Part shown: one piece after another, positions 24,201 to 37,018 of the stretch | Numbering within the stretch: position 1 is the stretch's first letter | How the letters are laid out: every line of letters begins with the position of its first letter | Source: Solenopsis invicta | Lineage: Eukaryota; Arthropoda; Insecta; Hymenoptera; Formicidae | Direction: 5' to 3' | Assembly (NCBI RefSeq): GCF_016802725.1 | Contig: NC_052679.1 | Location: 17,167,635-17,231,634 of the forward strand | Length of the DNA: 64,000 nt | The notes under the pieces: generated by a model | Told to the model about the DNA's origin: nothing | The model's database searches: none | Seen by the model: the letters and a program-made list of their open reading frames with translations, nothing else | Program-made: the position numbers and the translations under genes

Positions 24201-27200
24201 AAGCGTCGAATATAACATAGAAAAATACGATATCTCTCGCCAGCTGACGAAATTAGGTTGGGCGATCGGTCAATAACGACACTACGTATATAAATACTAA
24301 TCTCCATTAGGAGATAATGCGCTTCGGTGTATGGGCGAGTGTGTGGGCTCTCGCGAGCACACAGATGCACGATATTTATAAGCATCGTGGCCGCGTGTTG
24401 TTGTCTGGCGAGGCATCGCTTCCTTTCTCCGCGACCGTGCGAGCGGATTGCAAATGCACCGTGACCGTGCGTTGCTATCTTCGCGTTCGCGAAGCAAACG
24501 CGGCTTGGGCCCCGCTAATTACGACCGATCGAGATATAATAAAGCGTGCGAGACGCGTAATGATTCGCGCCTAAGTAAATGGGACCCCTAATGGAGCTTA
24601 ATGATTGACGCAATTCCGAATGAATGACTGTACGTCTCATCGGACGCATGCAGCGAGAGCGGCTCCTTTTATATAATATTCACTTATCGTCGCTCGTTAA
24701 AACGAGCGTCATCGTCGAATCTTCGAGATCAGCGATCTCGGCTAACACCATGATGCTATCCATTGTTTAATTTATAACTTTCGATTGAGACGGCCGCTTT
24801 TGTTGCCGAGTTATGGCTTTCTCGACGATCGAGTACATCTTCAGCGGAGAAGCTACGCGACGGAGAAGCGCGTGAAACAACTTTGTGGAAACCATACGAG
24901 AAGCAAAGCTTTCAAGGACATTAACATGAGAGTTTAACGTAAGAAGTCATATAGAATATGAATGAATAACGAGACAGCGCGTAACTAGCGCGGTTGTCGT
25001 TAGAGCTCTCTTATGCAAGCGCCGCTTGAAATAAAATCGTTAGAAAATCATCGAAGGATAAAAATAATATGAAAAAAATAAAAATAATAATGAAGGTAAA
25101 AATAATCGGCCGAAAGTCTCGAAACGCGTTGTTTCAATATTTCAAATATCCTTTGAGATTCGATTACGTTGCGACGAACGCCGTAGTGTCCGACCGCGGA
25201 GCGCAGACGGCAGAAACCGCGAAATTGGACGAGTGAAAGCAAAAGTCAGTTTCACGCGATGATATACACCGTGATTAACGAGAGGAGAGTGACGCGAGGA
25301 AGAACGTGACGGGGAGAGAATCTCGGCGGGACGTCAATTCGTCTCCTTCAGACGTCGGCGAGAGAAGCAGAAGAAAAGCTTTCGATTTCGCGGCACGAGA
25401 AACTGCGCAAAATAAAGTTGCTGAAATCGACGGGGGTCTCTCGCGAGACGCGCGTCCTTGAACCGAGCGAAGTTTGCGGGAACCTTAGATCTGCGTGGGT
25501 CACACGCAGACTTCGTCGCGGCTGACAGTACGAAAACGTCGTGATAAATAAACTGGTGAATTTATCGCGGCTCATTATAAATGCAAAATGCTCGCGATAT
25601 GCCGATAGTATCGCGAGGCAATATTTCTCTATCTTTCTCCCTCCCAGTTTCTATAACCGTAACTCCGATCCAGTTGTTATCGAAATAAGGAGCATTGTAT
25701 ACGCGCGCGCGCAGCCCTTTATTTAATCTGACTGGACATCTGCGTCACATTTAAAACGAGCGTCGCGGGAGAAGTTTACTTCTCGAGAGAAATTGATACC
25801 GATGTATCATCGACTTTCAATTCTACGTATGGCTTTATCTCCGAGTTCTACGTGTAACGTAACAATCGAATCTACCAAGGACGAGCCGTTGCTAGGTATA
25901 CAAGTGCGCGTCATCAAATAAAACTCTATGCAAATAAGTCCGACAAAGCGGAACAGAGAGCGGTAATGTTTTAAGCAAATTAGCTTTTAATTAAACGGAA
26001 CATGATTACCCGCTCATATAGAGTGGCTAATGATCGGGTATGCAAATTCAATGGCGCTGACTATCCCGCCGACGGAAATTGTAACTGCATCTAGCGAGTT
26101 TAGACGGACGGTTAACTAACTTAATTCGCGACGATAAAGGTGTTTGCTTGTCGCGTTTATCATAATTAAGTATCCCGATCTTTCAACGTTAAGGCGAGCC
26201 AAGGAAGTGGGAATAACTTCGAGGCACGCGTATTTATTATTCGTGTTAAACCGAGGTAAAACTGGCGAGATGAGACTCGAAGGTATTCCTCGCACATTCT
26301 CTTTTCCTAAGATTGGTTCATCGGTAAGAGCTAACCGGTTAACGAGCAGCGAGAAATTCGTTGAAATAATCAATTGACCAGTCTAAGATGGAAACCGGTC
26401 TGAGGCTCGCAAGCTTCGACAGATTTTGCAACTGTCGCGTTTGTTAATGCTCGCAAATGAGACGTCAAACAGATTGAATTTACTCCGTCACGGGAATCGT
26501 GCACGTTTCCTTTTATCATCGTTACATCAGAATTTGAAAAGTGGATAGCTCACGTGCATGTGTACCATGCACTCGCACCAGCGAGTCAGTTAGCGCGTTC
26601 AGTCTTCTGATTATTCCGTCTAAAAGTTACGCGCAGTGTGTGTAATTTTGTATCTTTGCGACGCCCCTGTATTTTCTGATAAGCTCCGCGATAAAGCGAA
26701 AATTTCGAACAGTTTCGATATTCCTGACTCAGAGGCGCGATAAAATTTCTCAGCGCCAGTTAGTCATGCTAATCCTGTTTCTGGAAAAAGATACAGGAGA
26801 TAATTTACGTTAAAATGCTTTCTCTAACGTAAGCGAGATCCATGGTACGAGACCTACAGGATTTCTAAGCGCATCGGAAGATTATCTAATCTGCCTTTTA
26901 CGTTCACGCGTGTTAGCTAGAGCTGTAATCCTTGAGGAGTCACGAACGATGGCAGGGGTAGTTGCTAAGCAAGATATGTATAAGTGACTTATCCTCGATG
27001 AATATGCATATAGCTAGCGATTAATGTATCTCCATGTACCTTAAATAAATGTTGGACTTTGGAAGTACATAGCTTTTAGCATTGATCGCGTGAGCGAAAC
27101 GCGAAATTCAGGCGGGTCTGTCAAGCGAGAAGACAAAGATCCAGATCCATTCGTAATAGTGTTTCACAAGTCAAAGGACATTTAGATATCTTTAAAAGGG

Positions 27201-28590
27201 CATGCGTAGATTGCAGATACATTTATTCAGATTTTCGAGAGGAAAATGTTCAATCTGTATAATATTAACTGCTGTTTGCAAATCTGAGATTTTTTTCTAT
27301 TTGAACATTTACGTAAAGACTCGTGATATTAACGTTAGTTTCGGGTTTAATTTGATATACACTTGCATCTCTCTTTTTTTTAGAGGGATAATCAGAAGAC
27401 TAAACGCGCTAATTGACTCGCTGGTGCGAGTGAACGGTACACACGTAGTCAGCTACCAACAACAAGCAAAATTAAAACAACATTTTCCAATGAAGAAAAT
27501 ACAGATAAATCTTTCCTCGATAAGGAAGATAAACGTTATACGTTGTAAGAAATACTGAATAACTTGGAAACATTAAATAGCATGTAGACATTCCGACTCG
27601 AGTTATTATCAATGAGTCTATCAAAACACTTTTATATTCAATAAGATTAACTTGTATATCTTAAAATGTGATGCTTTTTTTAGAAAAAAAGAATGTGTCA
27701 CATTTCTAGTATGTGCATCTTCTATTATTACTGCGATAACAAGTACATGCTGTACAAAAAACAGAAACGCATCACAAATACTGAATATCAAAAATAACAG
27801 TTGAAAATCTTCAATAATGTAACTGGCGACGGACTACAGAAATCAAATTGGCTTGATTTCAGAGTATCAAAGTATGTTGATGTGTACGTTCTCGTTTCCT
27901 ACGTCATTCATTCTTCAAATATTTCATTCAACAGTCTCGGAATTAGATTCTAAACATTCACGCATAAATACATCCAACGTCGCGTCTTTACTCGAGTGCT
28001 GCGAAACGCGCCAAGACCGAAACGCGGCCGATTCGCGCGTTTGATTCTTCAGGCTCCAGTTGTGAATTACTCCAGTTGGAATTCCAACGCAATTCGGCGT
28101 AGAACGTTTTCGTGAACCGGAGCCGCGCTGGTCGTCGAGGCGGCGGCTGTCGAAGGTCGGAGTCGATAACGCTCCCGATGGTTCCACCGAGAGGCGAGCG
28201 CGGATCGGGAACGCGGGTGGAAGGGACGACTCCTTCTACTCACACTTCCAGGATACGATCGCCCTTGCGGACGCCGGCCTTCTCGGCGGCACCTCGCGGT
28301 AGCACCGCGCTGACGTGCTGAAGCGGCGCGTACAACTCGCCGTTGATGCTCCGCAGTTGTCCACCCTCGCTGACCTGGCCGCGTACGTTGAACCCGAAGC
28401 CCGTCTCCGTCTTGTAAATCGTTACGCACCGCGGTCCCTGGCCGACCGGATCCTTGTCCGGTCCGGCGGCCGGTGGATGCTGCGGTACGCGCGCGTTGTT
28501 GTTCACCATTGTCACGGCCGCCGCGTTTCTCGTACTGCCGTCCTGATTCACGGCTGGCAAGCGGTGCACCTCCGACTCGCAGTCCGCCAT
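21266..28590 (-). CDS. SNX27: Sorting nexin 27 (PDZ-PX-FERM-like), complete
   Basis: Seven minus-strand exons join in frame: 28590-28244, 23293-23156, 22894-22670, 22453-22143, 22051-21813, 21721-21440 and 21334-21266. They give 536 residues (human 541). The start is ATG at 28590 in good context (AACATGG). The PDZ domain (about 53-150) has the carboxylate loop GFGFNVRG and the long insert VSEGGQLRSINGELYAPLQH that binds VPS26. The PX domain (about 163-270) has RRYREF, LPGKWPF and DARRRGLEQYL, the PI3P-binding basic residues. The FERM-like module (about 275-530) includes FPHCACDSR and the end CFDRIAEEAKWDDPGE. SNX27 sits on early endosomes, where the PDZ domain selects cargo with C-terminal PDZ-binding motifs and couples it to retromer for return to the plasma membrane. 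Exons 2-7 are compact (about 2 kb); intron 1 is 4.95 kb. No key residue appears missing. Confidence 0.97.
23294..28243 (-). other. SNX27 intron 1 (4.95 kb)
   Basis: Bounded by donor GAAGT/GTGAGT at 28244 and acceptor TTTGCAG at 23293, splitting the Val codon of ILEV. The proximal 1.4 kb (23300-24700) is GC-richer with open frames on both strands (minus 23600-23857 and 24017-24385), none recognisable. Such patches in long first introns can be enhancers or alternative starts, but nothing here proves that. Confidence 0.7.
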
Positions 28591-29240
28591 GTTGCACTCT
28601 GGCCGCCCATTCACGGCGGCTGCTACCAGTCACTATCACTCGCTCTCGTTGTCACTTGGACGATAGGACCTAGGGATGATAGTCGAAGTGGAAACGGTAC
28701 AATCGATGTTGGTGCGGCGATGCGTCGAAGTCGGTATCGATGCCCAGACAAAACGGCCAGTGAACGATACTCAAATTGCGAGAACGATACTCAAATTGTC
28801 GATACTTTTCGCTATCGATTCTAGAGACGTTTTGTGTTAACGTTATAATAATAAAAAAAAGACCTATTATCAAAATTAAGAGAACACGTTGTAGCAACAA
28901 TCATTTTATTTTTTTGGATTGTCGCGAAAAAATTGACGTAATCATTGATTTTTGTGAAATAACAAAGTCTAGTGACAAATCTGTTACGGTAAGGTTTCGG
29001 AATTTTGGAAAATAAACAGAAATAACTTGTTCTTAACGAAAAGTGGAGAAGAAATCTTCTGTTTTTTAAGTAACTAATTAGACTCCTCTTATGCTTTTCA
29101 ATAAAAAAAAGATATTCCTTGAATTTTCTAATAATATTGTGACAATTGTTGAGCAGGTGGACCTAGGTGTCGTCACTTATACCGAGCTGCTACGAAACCT
29201 GTAAATGTCGGCGTGCCGCCTTTCATCTTTTATGTAGTCA

Positions 29241-29334
29241 TTGATCTTCACCGCCTCTGTCGGTAGCACAGCCGAAGCCGACAGAGGGAGTCTGTTTGGT
29301 CTGCTGCGACAGTAAGCTGGTTGCTGAAGATCAA
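29241..29334. other. GC-rich nested hairpin, possible structured RNA
   Basis: Outer arms TTGATCTTCA (29241-29250) and TGAAGATCAA (29325-29334) pair perfectly. Inside them CCTCTGTCGG (29254-29263) pairs perfectly with CCGACAGAGG (29278-29287). The remaining 37 nt before the right outer arm can form a further weak stem, giving a branched fold. The patch (about 29160-29360) is distinctly more GC-rich than its surroundings. No tRNA box motifs were found. It could be an unclassified RNA gene, a transposon fragment or a regulatory element; I cannot choose between these. Confidence 0.4.
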
Positions 29335-29551
29335 GACTGTGCTGCCATCAACTTCAAGTCTCTTACTTGCAAGTAGTCAGACTCGATTAATGACATCGTT
29401 AATTTATTTTTTTATTTCTAACTTTGTGTGATATTTGTAAATAGCAGATGTACGATGATAATAAAATTAATTTACAATAAATACAATGATTGTCGTTTGC
29501 ATTTTTTAAAGTAAAATACAAGCATCATTAAAAAGTCTTCTGCAATCTCCT

Positions 29552-29800
29552 ACAGTACAGAATAACAAAAGCATTGCCAAATATTGCTATAATATTTTAG
29601 CAATATTGCAGTAACGATAAAATGTTGGCTTCAGAAATGTTGATACGTAATGTTGCAGCAGCGTTAATACAATATTATATGTGTTGCTGCAATGTTACTG
29701 CAATATTACGTATCAATATTTCTGAAGCGGACATTTTGTCATTACTGCATTGCTTTTGCAGCAATATTTTGCAATGTTTTTCTGCGGTATGTTGTATGGG
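29552..29800. mobile_element. Fold-back MITE-like element
   Basis: Two imperfect inverted halves meet near 29680. About 65 nt of the left half (from TGCAGTAACGATAAAATG at 29608) matches the reverse complement of the right half (ending ATTTTGTCATTACTGCA near 29758) with few mismatches, including the shared word TTCAGAAATnTTGATACGTAAT. Weaker pairing extends to 29552 and 29800. There is no coding capacity; the plus-strand open frame 29622-29831 simply reads the repeat. A target-site duplication could not be fixed. Confidence 0.65.
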
Positions 29801-29906
29801 ATCAAGTGTGCTTTGCTTTTTTATTTATTAACAATAAAATATTCTTTTTATTTAAGATTTAATTTTTTTTTTATGACACATACAGTGTCATGAATAGTAG
29901 ATGTTG

Positions 29907-29934
29907 GACAATGATTCGTTATCGAATCATTGTC
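29907..29934. repeat. Perfect hairpin, 12-bp arms
   Basis: GACAATGATTCG (29907-29918) and CGAATCATTGTC (29923-29934) are exact reverse complements with a 4-nt loop TTAT. Confidence 0.85.
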
Positions 29935-30212
29935 GAATTGTGATATGTTGAGCCTCTTTCATTGATCGCCTTCCGCTAGATATTAGAGACTTAATATTCC
30001 GATGAAGTAACATCATGACTCACAAAGTAAAAAGCGCATGTTGTTCTTTTGAACGGATGTGAGATCGTTTATATATGTTGCTCGGCTGCATCAAATATCC
30101 ATTTACGAGCTAAATAACGTACCAACAATTTTACTGCGTATTAAACATGTAAATATTTCGCAGAACAATATGAAGCTTAAAAACCGTGAAAAGTGCTTTA
30201 ATTTCATCATGT

Positions 30213-30254
30213 ATTAAATTCTGTGAATATACGTATATATTCACAGAATTTAAT
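30213..30254. repeat. Perfect 42-nt hairpin, 19-bp arms
   Basis: ATTAAATTCTGTGAATATA at 30213-30231 is the exact reverse complement of 30236-30254, with the loop CGTA. It is the longest perfect palindrome noticed in the window, in AT-rich intergenic sequence 1.6 kb upstream of SNX27. Confidence 0.9.
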
Positions 30255-32546
30255 TCCCGTTACATCATGCACACAAAAAATTTTATATACAGTACACTAA
30301 AATAAGGATTTAAGAAGAGATGGCAAGTTAAAAAATAAAAAAAATCAATTTCTTTTTAAATCTTTAATTTGATTCATAATTTTTTTTAATTTCTGAAAAC
30401 TATTTTTAGCTTTTTTAAATTACTATTTCTCCATAACTCCGCGTTATGTATGAATATTTCTTTTTCATTTACATCTACTCTATATGTAATTATCTCACGT
30501 AGGTGCGAAATTACGGAGAAATTATTGCACGACACATATTCAGGGCGCGTTTCGCGTATTAAAGATGACATGTTTTCATCTCTTGCAATACTTAACGTAC
30601 ATATAAAATATGCTATTATAAAATCCCAAAAAGTATTTTTTTTAAATCTCGTTTAAAAATAGCATTACTTAGCATTGCTTCTGGCAACTTTATGTAAAAA
30701 TATTGCATTATTGCATTAATTCGAGTTATCCGAGGTGTTTAATGAGAAAATATAATGAGAAAATAGAGTACAGTAATTTTTGTTACTGATCGAGAATCCG
30801 TATCCATTGTTTTTATTTTTCTTTATTTAAAAAAAACATTGAGTATTTTATATAAATGATTTAAAATAAATTATAGAGCAGGTAATTATTTAATAAGAAG
30901 AAACTAAGTAATTATTTTAGAGTTAAATAAATTACTTAAAAATAGAAAGCATTCTCTTTCATATTTTTCAGTTGGAGTTCATATATCCTTGTTCATTGCC
31001 TATTTTGCATTTTATCCACGGATGCAGAGTGCGTCGTTAACCGTCGCCCACTGCAGTTAATATTAATTAGTAATTAAGGGAGAACTAGCCTTTATTGCTG
31101 TTTTAGTTTCGCAGTTTTAGAGAGGTAACTAGGAGATAAGCTAAATCGCCCGTAGAATTTTAGAAAATAAAAAATATTTAGTAAAACGATATTAATAAAA
31201 CAGTAATATATTTTTTACAATAAAAATTATACATTTTGTGCGTGCAATTAAAATAACATTATGTCAAAGGTGACACAAACATTTGCATTTTTGCATTTTA
31301 TTTTCTGCGTACATAAATAATGTATAATATTATAAAAATTATATACATCCATTGTTTAAACATATTTTTACAGCCTAAAAGAAGCTAATCTCTCTCCATC
31401 ATTAATAATAAGATTTAATAGAATAATTTCTTGGCGGAGGGGCACAACATTTTATTTATATAAACTTTCCACGATTTTTAATAAATCATAAATGTTCTCT
31501 TATTAAAAATTTTTTATTCTTCTCCCACAAATATATACCGTATCTGAATAAAAATTCAATTTCTCCTTCTTGTTATTTCCGTTATACCTGCCATTTTCTA
31601 TTTCCATTTTTTTCAAGACCCAAAACCTGCCAAAATTTTGATAGGAATGATCGAATCTGGAAAACAACAGGCGAGAGGTAAAGGAGAGGGAGAGAAGGGG
31701 GAAGGGGTGTGAATTCGCCCAGTGGGAACTGACTGGCCTTTCACCTGCAGGAAATCCTATGATTGATGCCACATGGCACTATGTTGCTGCCGCATTATAT
31801 GCACGCGCACACATTGTATACACTCCCCTGATAACTATGGCGCGAATACATACTGCAATAACTCGATATGTAAACCGGCGTACGCGCTGCAGTGCGTGAT
31901 GGAGAACACGAAACGCATTTACAGCTTCGTCGAAGGACAGCGGACGAAACGTCCTCTCGCACTGAAGACAATATATAATTTAGCCAAAAAGTCGTTTCCT
32001 GGTTTTTTCCCTCCACCGACGTTTTTCTTCATTTCACATCATAATATTCATGTATGTGTTATTTTGAACGAGTAAAAATCTCTTACGTCTTTACAGTTTT
32101 CTTTGAAAACAGAAATGAATGTTGAAGATTTCTTTTCTGCGAAATGAATGTTTCTCTTAATTAAGAACTGTTTATTGTACCTTAATAAATAAATTTTTTA
32201 ATTACATAACAATTGCAAATTTTAATTGTTATTGTCGCCACAAAAGTAACAAAGAATCGTTTCATTGAAATGGATAATTTTTGTTCCAGAGCAAGCAATG
32301 GTGATCATTATTTTGATAAATCGTAGCAGAATATCATAGCAGATATAGATCACTACAATGTTAAACTTTTATTATTTGATTGATAGGAATTTCTTTGTTG
32401 AAAGATATACATTCTCTGATTTCTAAATTTTTAGGCTTTTACGTTTTGACAGTTCTAATGCAAATCATTTATTTTTATTTTTTTCACTAAAACTAGTCCG
32501 AGTTTCGAGGTCGCTGTTTTTTAAATTGAGATAGAAATCGAGAGAA

Positions 32547-32549
<3 letters not shown>

Positions 32550-32580
<31 letters not shown>
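32550..32580. repeat. AG microsatellite
   Basis: Uninterrupted AG run of about 30 nt. Confidence 0.95.
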
Positions 32581-32584
<4 letters not shown>

Positions 32585-32956
32585 TTTAAAAAAAAAAGTT
32601 ATTTTATATTATTTTCTCTTATAAATCTCTTTCAAATAATATTTTTCTTACTTAATATTTCTATTTTGAAGAGATAAAAAAGAAAGAAAGTTAAGCTTCA
32701 AAGTTATCATAAAACAAAGTTATTATAAGTACGAAGTTAAATTGAACCGCATATACCGCATTTAATGTTTCCAGCTTCTTGAATTAAAGTCTGACCAATA
32801 AATACAAAGCATTACCGCTGAAGTTTAAATCGCGTCTGTCTCGAAAAGTTGATTTTCGTTATTAGTAGGATTTCTTCGGTGAGACTCACGCTTTCATTGA
32901 TTACTGAAAAAATAAAACAATTTGGTACAAAAAAATAAAACAAAATTAAACACTTC

Positions 32957-33005
32957 ATCTCTTTACAGTATTACAGTACATCTTTACAGTACATCTCTTT
33001 ACAGT
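32957..33005. repeat. Short tandem repeat, CATCT(CT)TTACAGTA units
   Basis: The words TCATCTCTTTACAGTA, ACATCTTTACAGTA and ACATCTCTTTACAGTA follow one another. A similar two-unit duplication (TATCTCCCTTTnTGCAACAT) occurs at about 33299-33342. Confidence 0.75.
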
Positions 33006-33949
33006 ACGAACCGTTATAAGTTGAAATAAACACAAATCGCGCTTTTACGCGAAAGAGATCTTGCACCACGACAAGTTCAAAAGCACAATCTGAGTGACTT
33101 CATGTAGTCATTTTATCCCTGTTCTTTTGGATTATTTGGATTATTTGGTGAACAAGGATGCATAAGGGGCACTTGGGTGGTGTTTCCAAACTCAGAGATA
33201 CCCAAGTTGTAGGGAAGAATCTTACAACACCGGACATCTTACAGTATCAGACAATTGCTTTTAACACTAGATAGCAGCAGATTACTGCCATGTCTGCTAT
33301 CTCCCTTTGTGCAACATCATTGTATCTCCCTTTATGCAACATAGTTGGGGAACTTCTATTTCTGTTTGTGTAGTAAAGAATACATACATGAGAGCCATAT
33401 TTTCGTAACGATGTCGAATGTTTTTACTTATTTTTCAATTTTAATTCCTTTTTTCTTCCTCTTTCTCTTTTATGTATTTTTACATTGCAAAAATGACATT
33501 GATATATAGTTTAATAGTTCAAGTATTTACTGTAATTTTAATTGTCAGCAGATTTTAAGTTTGAAAAATTTTATTAAAAACAAATTTGTCCGGCATTAAA
33601 AGACGGTTTCTAAATTTTATGAAAATTAAACATTTTTATTTTTCTAAATAACTTACATTTTCGCGGATATTTTTAACTGCAGATTCTCTAGCCCAATAAA
33701 GGATGTTTTAGAGTAACATTGCATTTAATGAAAATCAATTATTCTGAACCATTTAAAAATTACAGCAAAAAAAGCTTATCACGTCCGGTACTACAAGATT
33801 CCCCTACACTGACAGATTCTAATGTTTTAGAAATTAAACATCGATAAATAAAGAATGATGCATCGTTCTCCTTGATGTAAATTCCTGTAATAAAAAAAAA
33901 AAAAGAAAGAAAAAACGGATCGTGCATCGCATCGGGCTGGCTCCCTGAA

Positions 33950-34716
33950 CGTTGCTCAGTTTCGCCGGAGGCCCGCGGGCGCGTCTTTCGGTTTCCTCGC
34001 GCACGGCTCGGCGTCAGCGGCCCGCTGCATCCGGAGCACGCCCACGGCGCACACGTGACGCGGGATATACCCGCGCGACGACGCGGTCCGGCGCGGAACG
34101 GCGCGCCGCCACTGCTGCAGAGCGGCCGTAACGTAGAGAAAGTCAGTTCGACGTTGGCGCCGCAACAGACGTACGGTGGTAGGACGCGCCTCCCTGTAAA
34201 AAGCCACCCCACCTGCCCTCACCCACCGAATTGGGGTACCACCCGCGAACGCTCTCTGACGATTAATCGCGCGGGGGGTATATGTACGAGAGCGCGGGGG
34301 GCGAAAAACAAAGGAAAAGTAAGCGCAAATGTGCCGCGTCGATCACTCGCGAAGGTAACATTGTTAAGGAATATCCTGAAAGAAGAAGAAGAAGAAAAGG
34401 AAAATTGTTCGTGTCCCAGATCCGCACCCGGTGGGGGATCGAGATCGATCCTCGGTGTTAGTCGAGGGTGTGGACCACGTATTCGTGGGGGTTACCAGTG
34501 ATCGAGGAGCGCGGGTCGCGGTGCACGCAGTGCCTTTTTCCTTTCGTTCTCCGTTTTTCGCGCGGGTCACCGTCTTTCGGGTCCCGCCCCTTCCGGTTGG
34601 CACCCTCAGTTCGACCTCCGGTCCCGCGTGGACGCTGCAAAGCGACTGAGTGACTCTCCGTCTCCGCCGTGCGTGCTTATCCCTCGACCCATTCTCGCTG
34701 AGATTCCGGCCACAGC
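33950..34716 (+). promoter_or_regulatory. GC-rich promoter/5'UTR island
   Basis: About 770 nt with dense CpG and GC content far above the flanks, ending at the start codon of the signal-peptide exon. It contains an arthropod initiator-like TCAGT at 34606-34610. Several overlapping open frames on both strands here (for example 33956-34222 and 34364-34801) are expected from GC-rich sequence poor in stop codons and are not genes by any visible feature. Confidence 0.5.
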
Positions 34717-34777
34717 ATGCTTTCGTCCTCGAGGGCTTTCCCGCCGATTCTCGCCGTGGCGCTCGTCGTCTGTATCG
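34717..34777 (+). CDS. First coding exon encoding a signal peptide; gene unidentified
   Basis: ATG at 34717 opens MLSSSRAFPPILAVALVVCI, a classical signal peptide (basic residue, then a hydrophobic core). It is followed by a consensus donor G/GTGAGTG at 34777/34778 in phase 1. The exon follows a GC-rich island, as expected for a promoter and 5' UTR. The protein should be secreted or membrane-bound, but the mature part lies in exons I could not find in the remaining 29 kb, so its identity is unknown. Confidence 0.55.
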
Positions 34778-36907
34778 GTGAGTGTTCTGCCTCAGAGTCA
34801 AATCGAAGCGTTTTCAAACAAGAGGTATTGTCAGGGAGAAATTCATCTCGACGAAGAGTTCCGCGAATCTACGTTACATCAAAATAATGCGCGGTTGGAA
34901 TAATGTGTAGATTTGAAAACGTGTTACACCTACGTTTACGAGATCTGGGGTGGGGAAGATGTACTCGAAAGTTTGTCCGAAATTGCGTGCCGAAACTTAA
35001 GCAGCGCAATGAGTCTCAATAACATCAAAATGACATTAAAGTGAATCGTGATTGATTAAAAAGTGACCTTGTCCAATTTTTTTCACCTCCAGATAACTTT
35101 ATCTATAAGATATCTCTCAGAGAATATTGTGGTTTTTATTAAAAGTCTAGTACATTTTGTGTCGAAAGTTAGTAGCATGAAGAATAGCTATCCGTTAGAC
35201 ACGTAACCAAAATTTTTGGTAAAAAAAAAGAAAACAAATTTTTAGCTAATTGACGAATATCTTTATCTGGAAGATGTAGCTATCGGAAAGTATGAAGAAG
35301 GGTATTAATAATCTTTTGCAATTATTTTGACGTCATTTTGATGTCGTGATGACCTTTAGTTCTGCTTGGAAAATCTCTTTAGGGATCGTGATGTACATGG
35401 GATTAGATACCCACAGCAGGAAACGCCATAAGGAGTTAGTTTTATCTCCCCTCGAATTGCCGACACAGGTCATTGATGTCTTAACTAATGACCAACAATT
35501 TTGCAACGTGTACCCATCAGTTTTACGGAGTGAGTTTATAAGCAATATAAACGAAAATATTCTCGAGAGTAACATCTTGAGAGTTTATATCTCGCGCAAT
35601 TATCGTTACAACTGTTAATTACTCGATAAAGTTAAAAAAAATATTGCGCGTCATGTCAATAGCAATTAGTCGTAGTCGCCATTTCGCAGAACCGTCAAGA
35701 TTGATTAATTAAGTGCCGGTAAATATATTATACAATTAACGCGGTTTTATGTATTGTAATTTACATGTATCACGCACACATACATTTTGTTCATCGAAAA
35801 TAGTTACACTCAACGTGACACATTTAATTACTTGTTACAAAATTACGTTTTTTTTATGGAAGTGCAGTATTGCGCTGACGCAATAAAGAGATTGATAGAA
35901 CGACTCTTTGGGAAGCATTAATTACCAGGAAAGATATAAAAATATTAGGCGGACTGTCTCATGAATAAATTCAGTTGCCTTCAATACAATTAAGAGCTTT
36001 TTCTCCTCTTTTCTTAATAAATTTCCAATAAATAATTAAAATTGTTTTAGTTAATAACACAAGCAAAACACGTTTTCTGTTTAACAATAATAAATATAAT
36101 TTCATTGAACAATTCTGTTCACTTGAATAGTTGTGAGTTAAAAGAGTCGGGGGTTACACGGTTTCTCGTTACATAACATTTTTAAAGAAGAATGGCGACG
36201 ATTTGTTAAAAAAAAGAAGAGGAATCCAGAGAACGGATTGATCACTTATCGGCATTTCGGCTTCCTCGATAACGACCGATATTATTCCGTGAAATATTCG
36301 CGCTTTAACGAAATCAACGCACGATTGAACGCCGGAGATCGCGGTTAATTAAATTTTCGACTGCCCCACGTAAGTGATACGCCATGGATGGAGAACGCGA
36401 ATCGAATTGCGATGATGCCATTTGTGAGCGGAAGATAAACTGTGCCATGTAGATACGTTTGGTTATTACATAATGTAAGGCACAAAAGTTTTTATATAAT
36501 CCGGGTATAAGAAGTTTTTACATAAATGTTCTCGCATCGGACTACGAAATTTGTTTTACACCTCAGCAATCGCGAAAAATAGGTGAAGCTGCCTGTCAGT
36601 CGAGAGAATGACGCGATGAGAAGGTTAGCATGTTTGTAAAAATATTTCCGATAAATGGTCAATGGTATTTTTCGAGCTGCTGCAGAAATGTAAGGACTAT
36701 TTCGAAATGGGTTTATGTTCCTTGACACAGATATATTCGAATACATAATTCTCACGTTCCCTTGTCGTCGATCCGCTTCGTACCGGACGATTATGCATAC
36801 ATCTAGTTACATGCATATCGATGGGTGTTTTGCGCACGGCGAATTATAGGCCACTTTCCCTTCTCTCCGCCCCATGAAATTGGCATTTCGAGAAGGACGT
36901 TCAACGC

Positions 36908-36937
36908 TTATATACATACATACATATATACATACAT

Positions 36938-36971
<34 letters not shown>

Positions 36972-37018
36972 GTGCGTATGTATGTATGTATGTATGTATG
37001 TATGTATGTATGTATATG
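36908..37018. repeat. Compound microsatellite (CATA)n(CA)n(TA)n(TGTA)n
   Basis: A run of CATA/CATATA units and CA units, then TA units, then TGTA units. The left CATA part and the right TGTA part are roughly reverse complements, so the tract can fold on itself. It produces spurious Tyr/Ile/Cys/His repeat frames on both strands. Confidence 0.9.

Larger units (their letters stand above)
28591..33949. other. Intergenic region of 5.4 kb between SNX27 and the GC-rich island
   Basis: SNX27 5' flank, then AT-rich spacer. The ORFs are short and unrecognised. It contains the nested hairpin at 29241-29334, the fold-back element at 29552-29800, hairpins at 29907-29934 and 30213-30254, an AG microsatellite at 32550-32580 and short tandem duplications at about 32957-33005 and 33299-33342. 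Confidence 0.6.

Noticed and set aside
24017..24385. 122-codon minus-strand frame in SNX27 intron 1
   Set aside because: Same strand as SNX27 but with no family features and no evidence of splicing to SNX27 exons.
33956..34801. Several long Arg/Pro-rich frames on both strands
   Set aside because: Overlapping frames in a GC-rich island poor in stop codons; promoter/5' UTR is the simpler reading.
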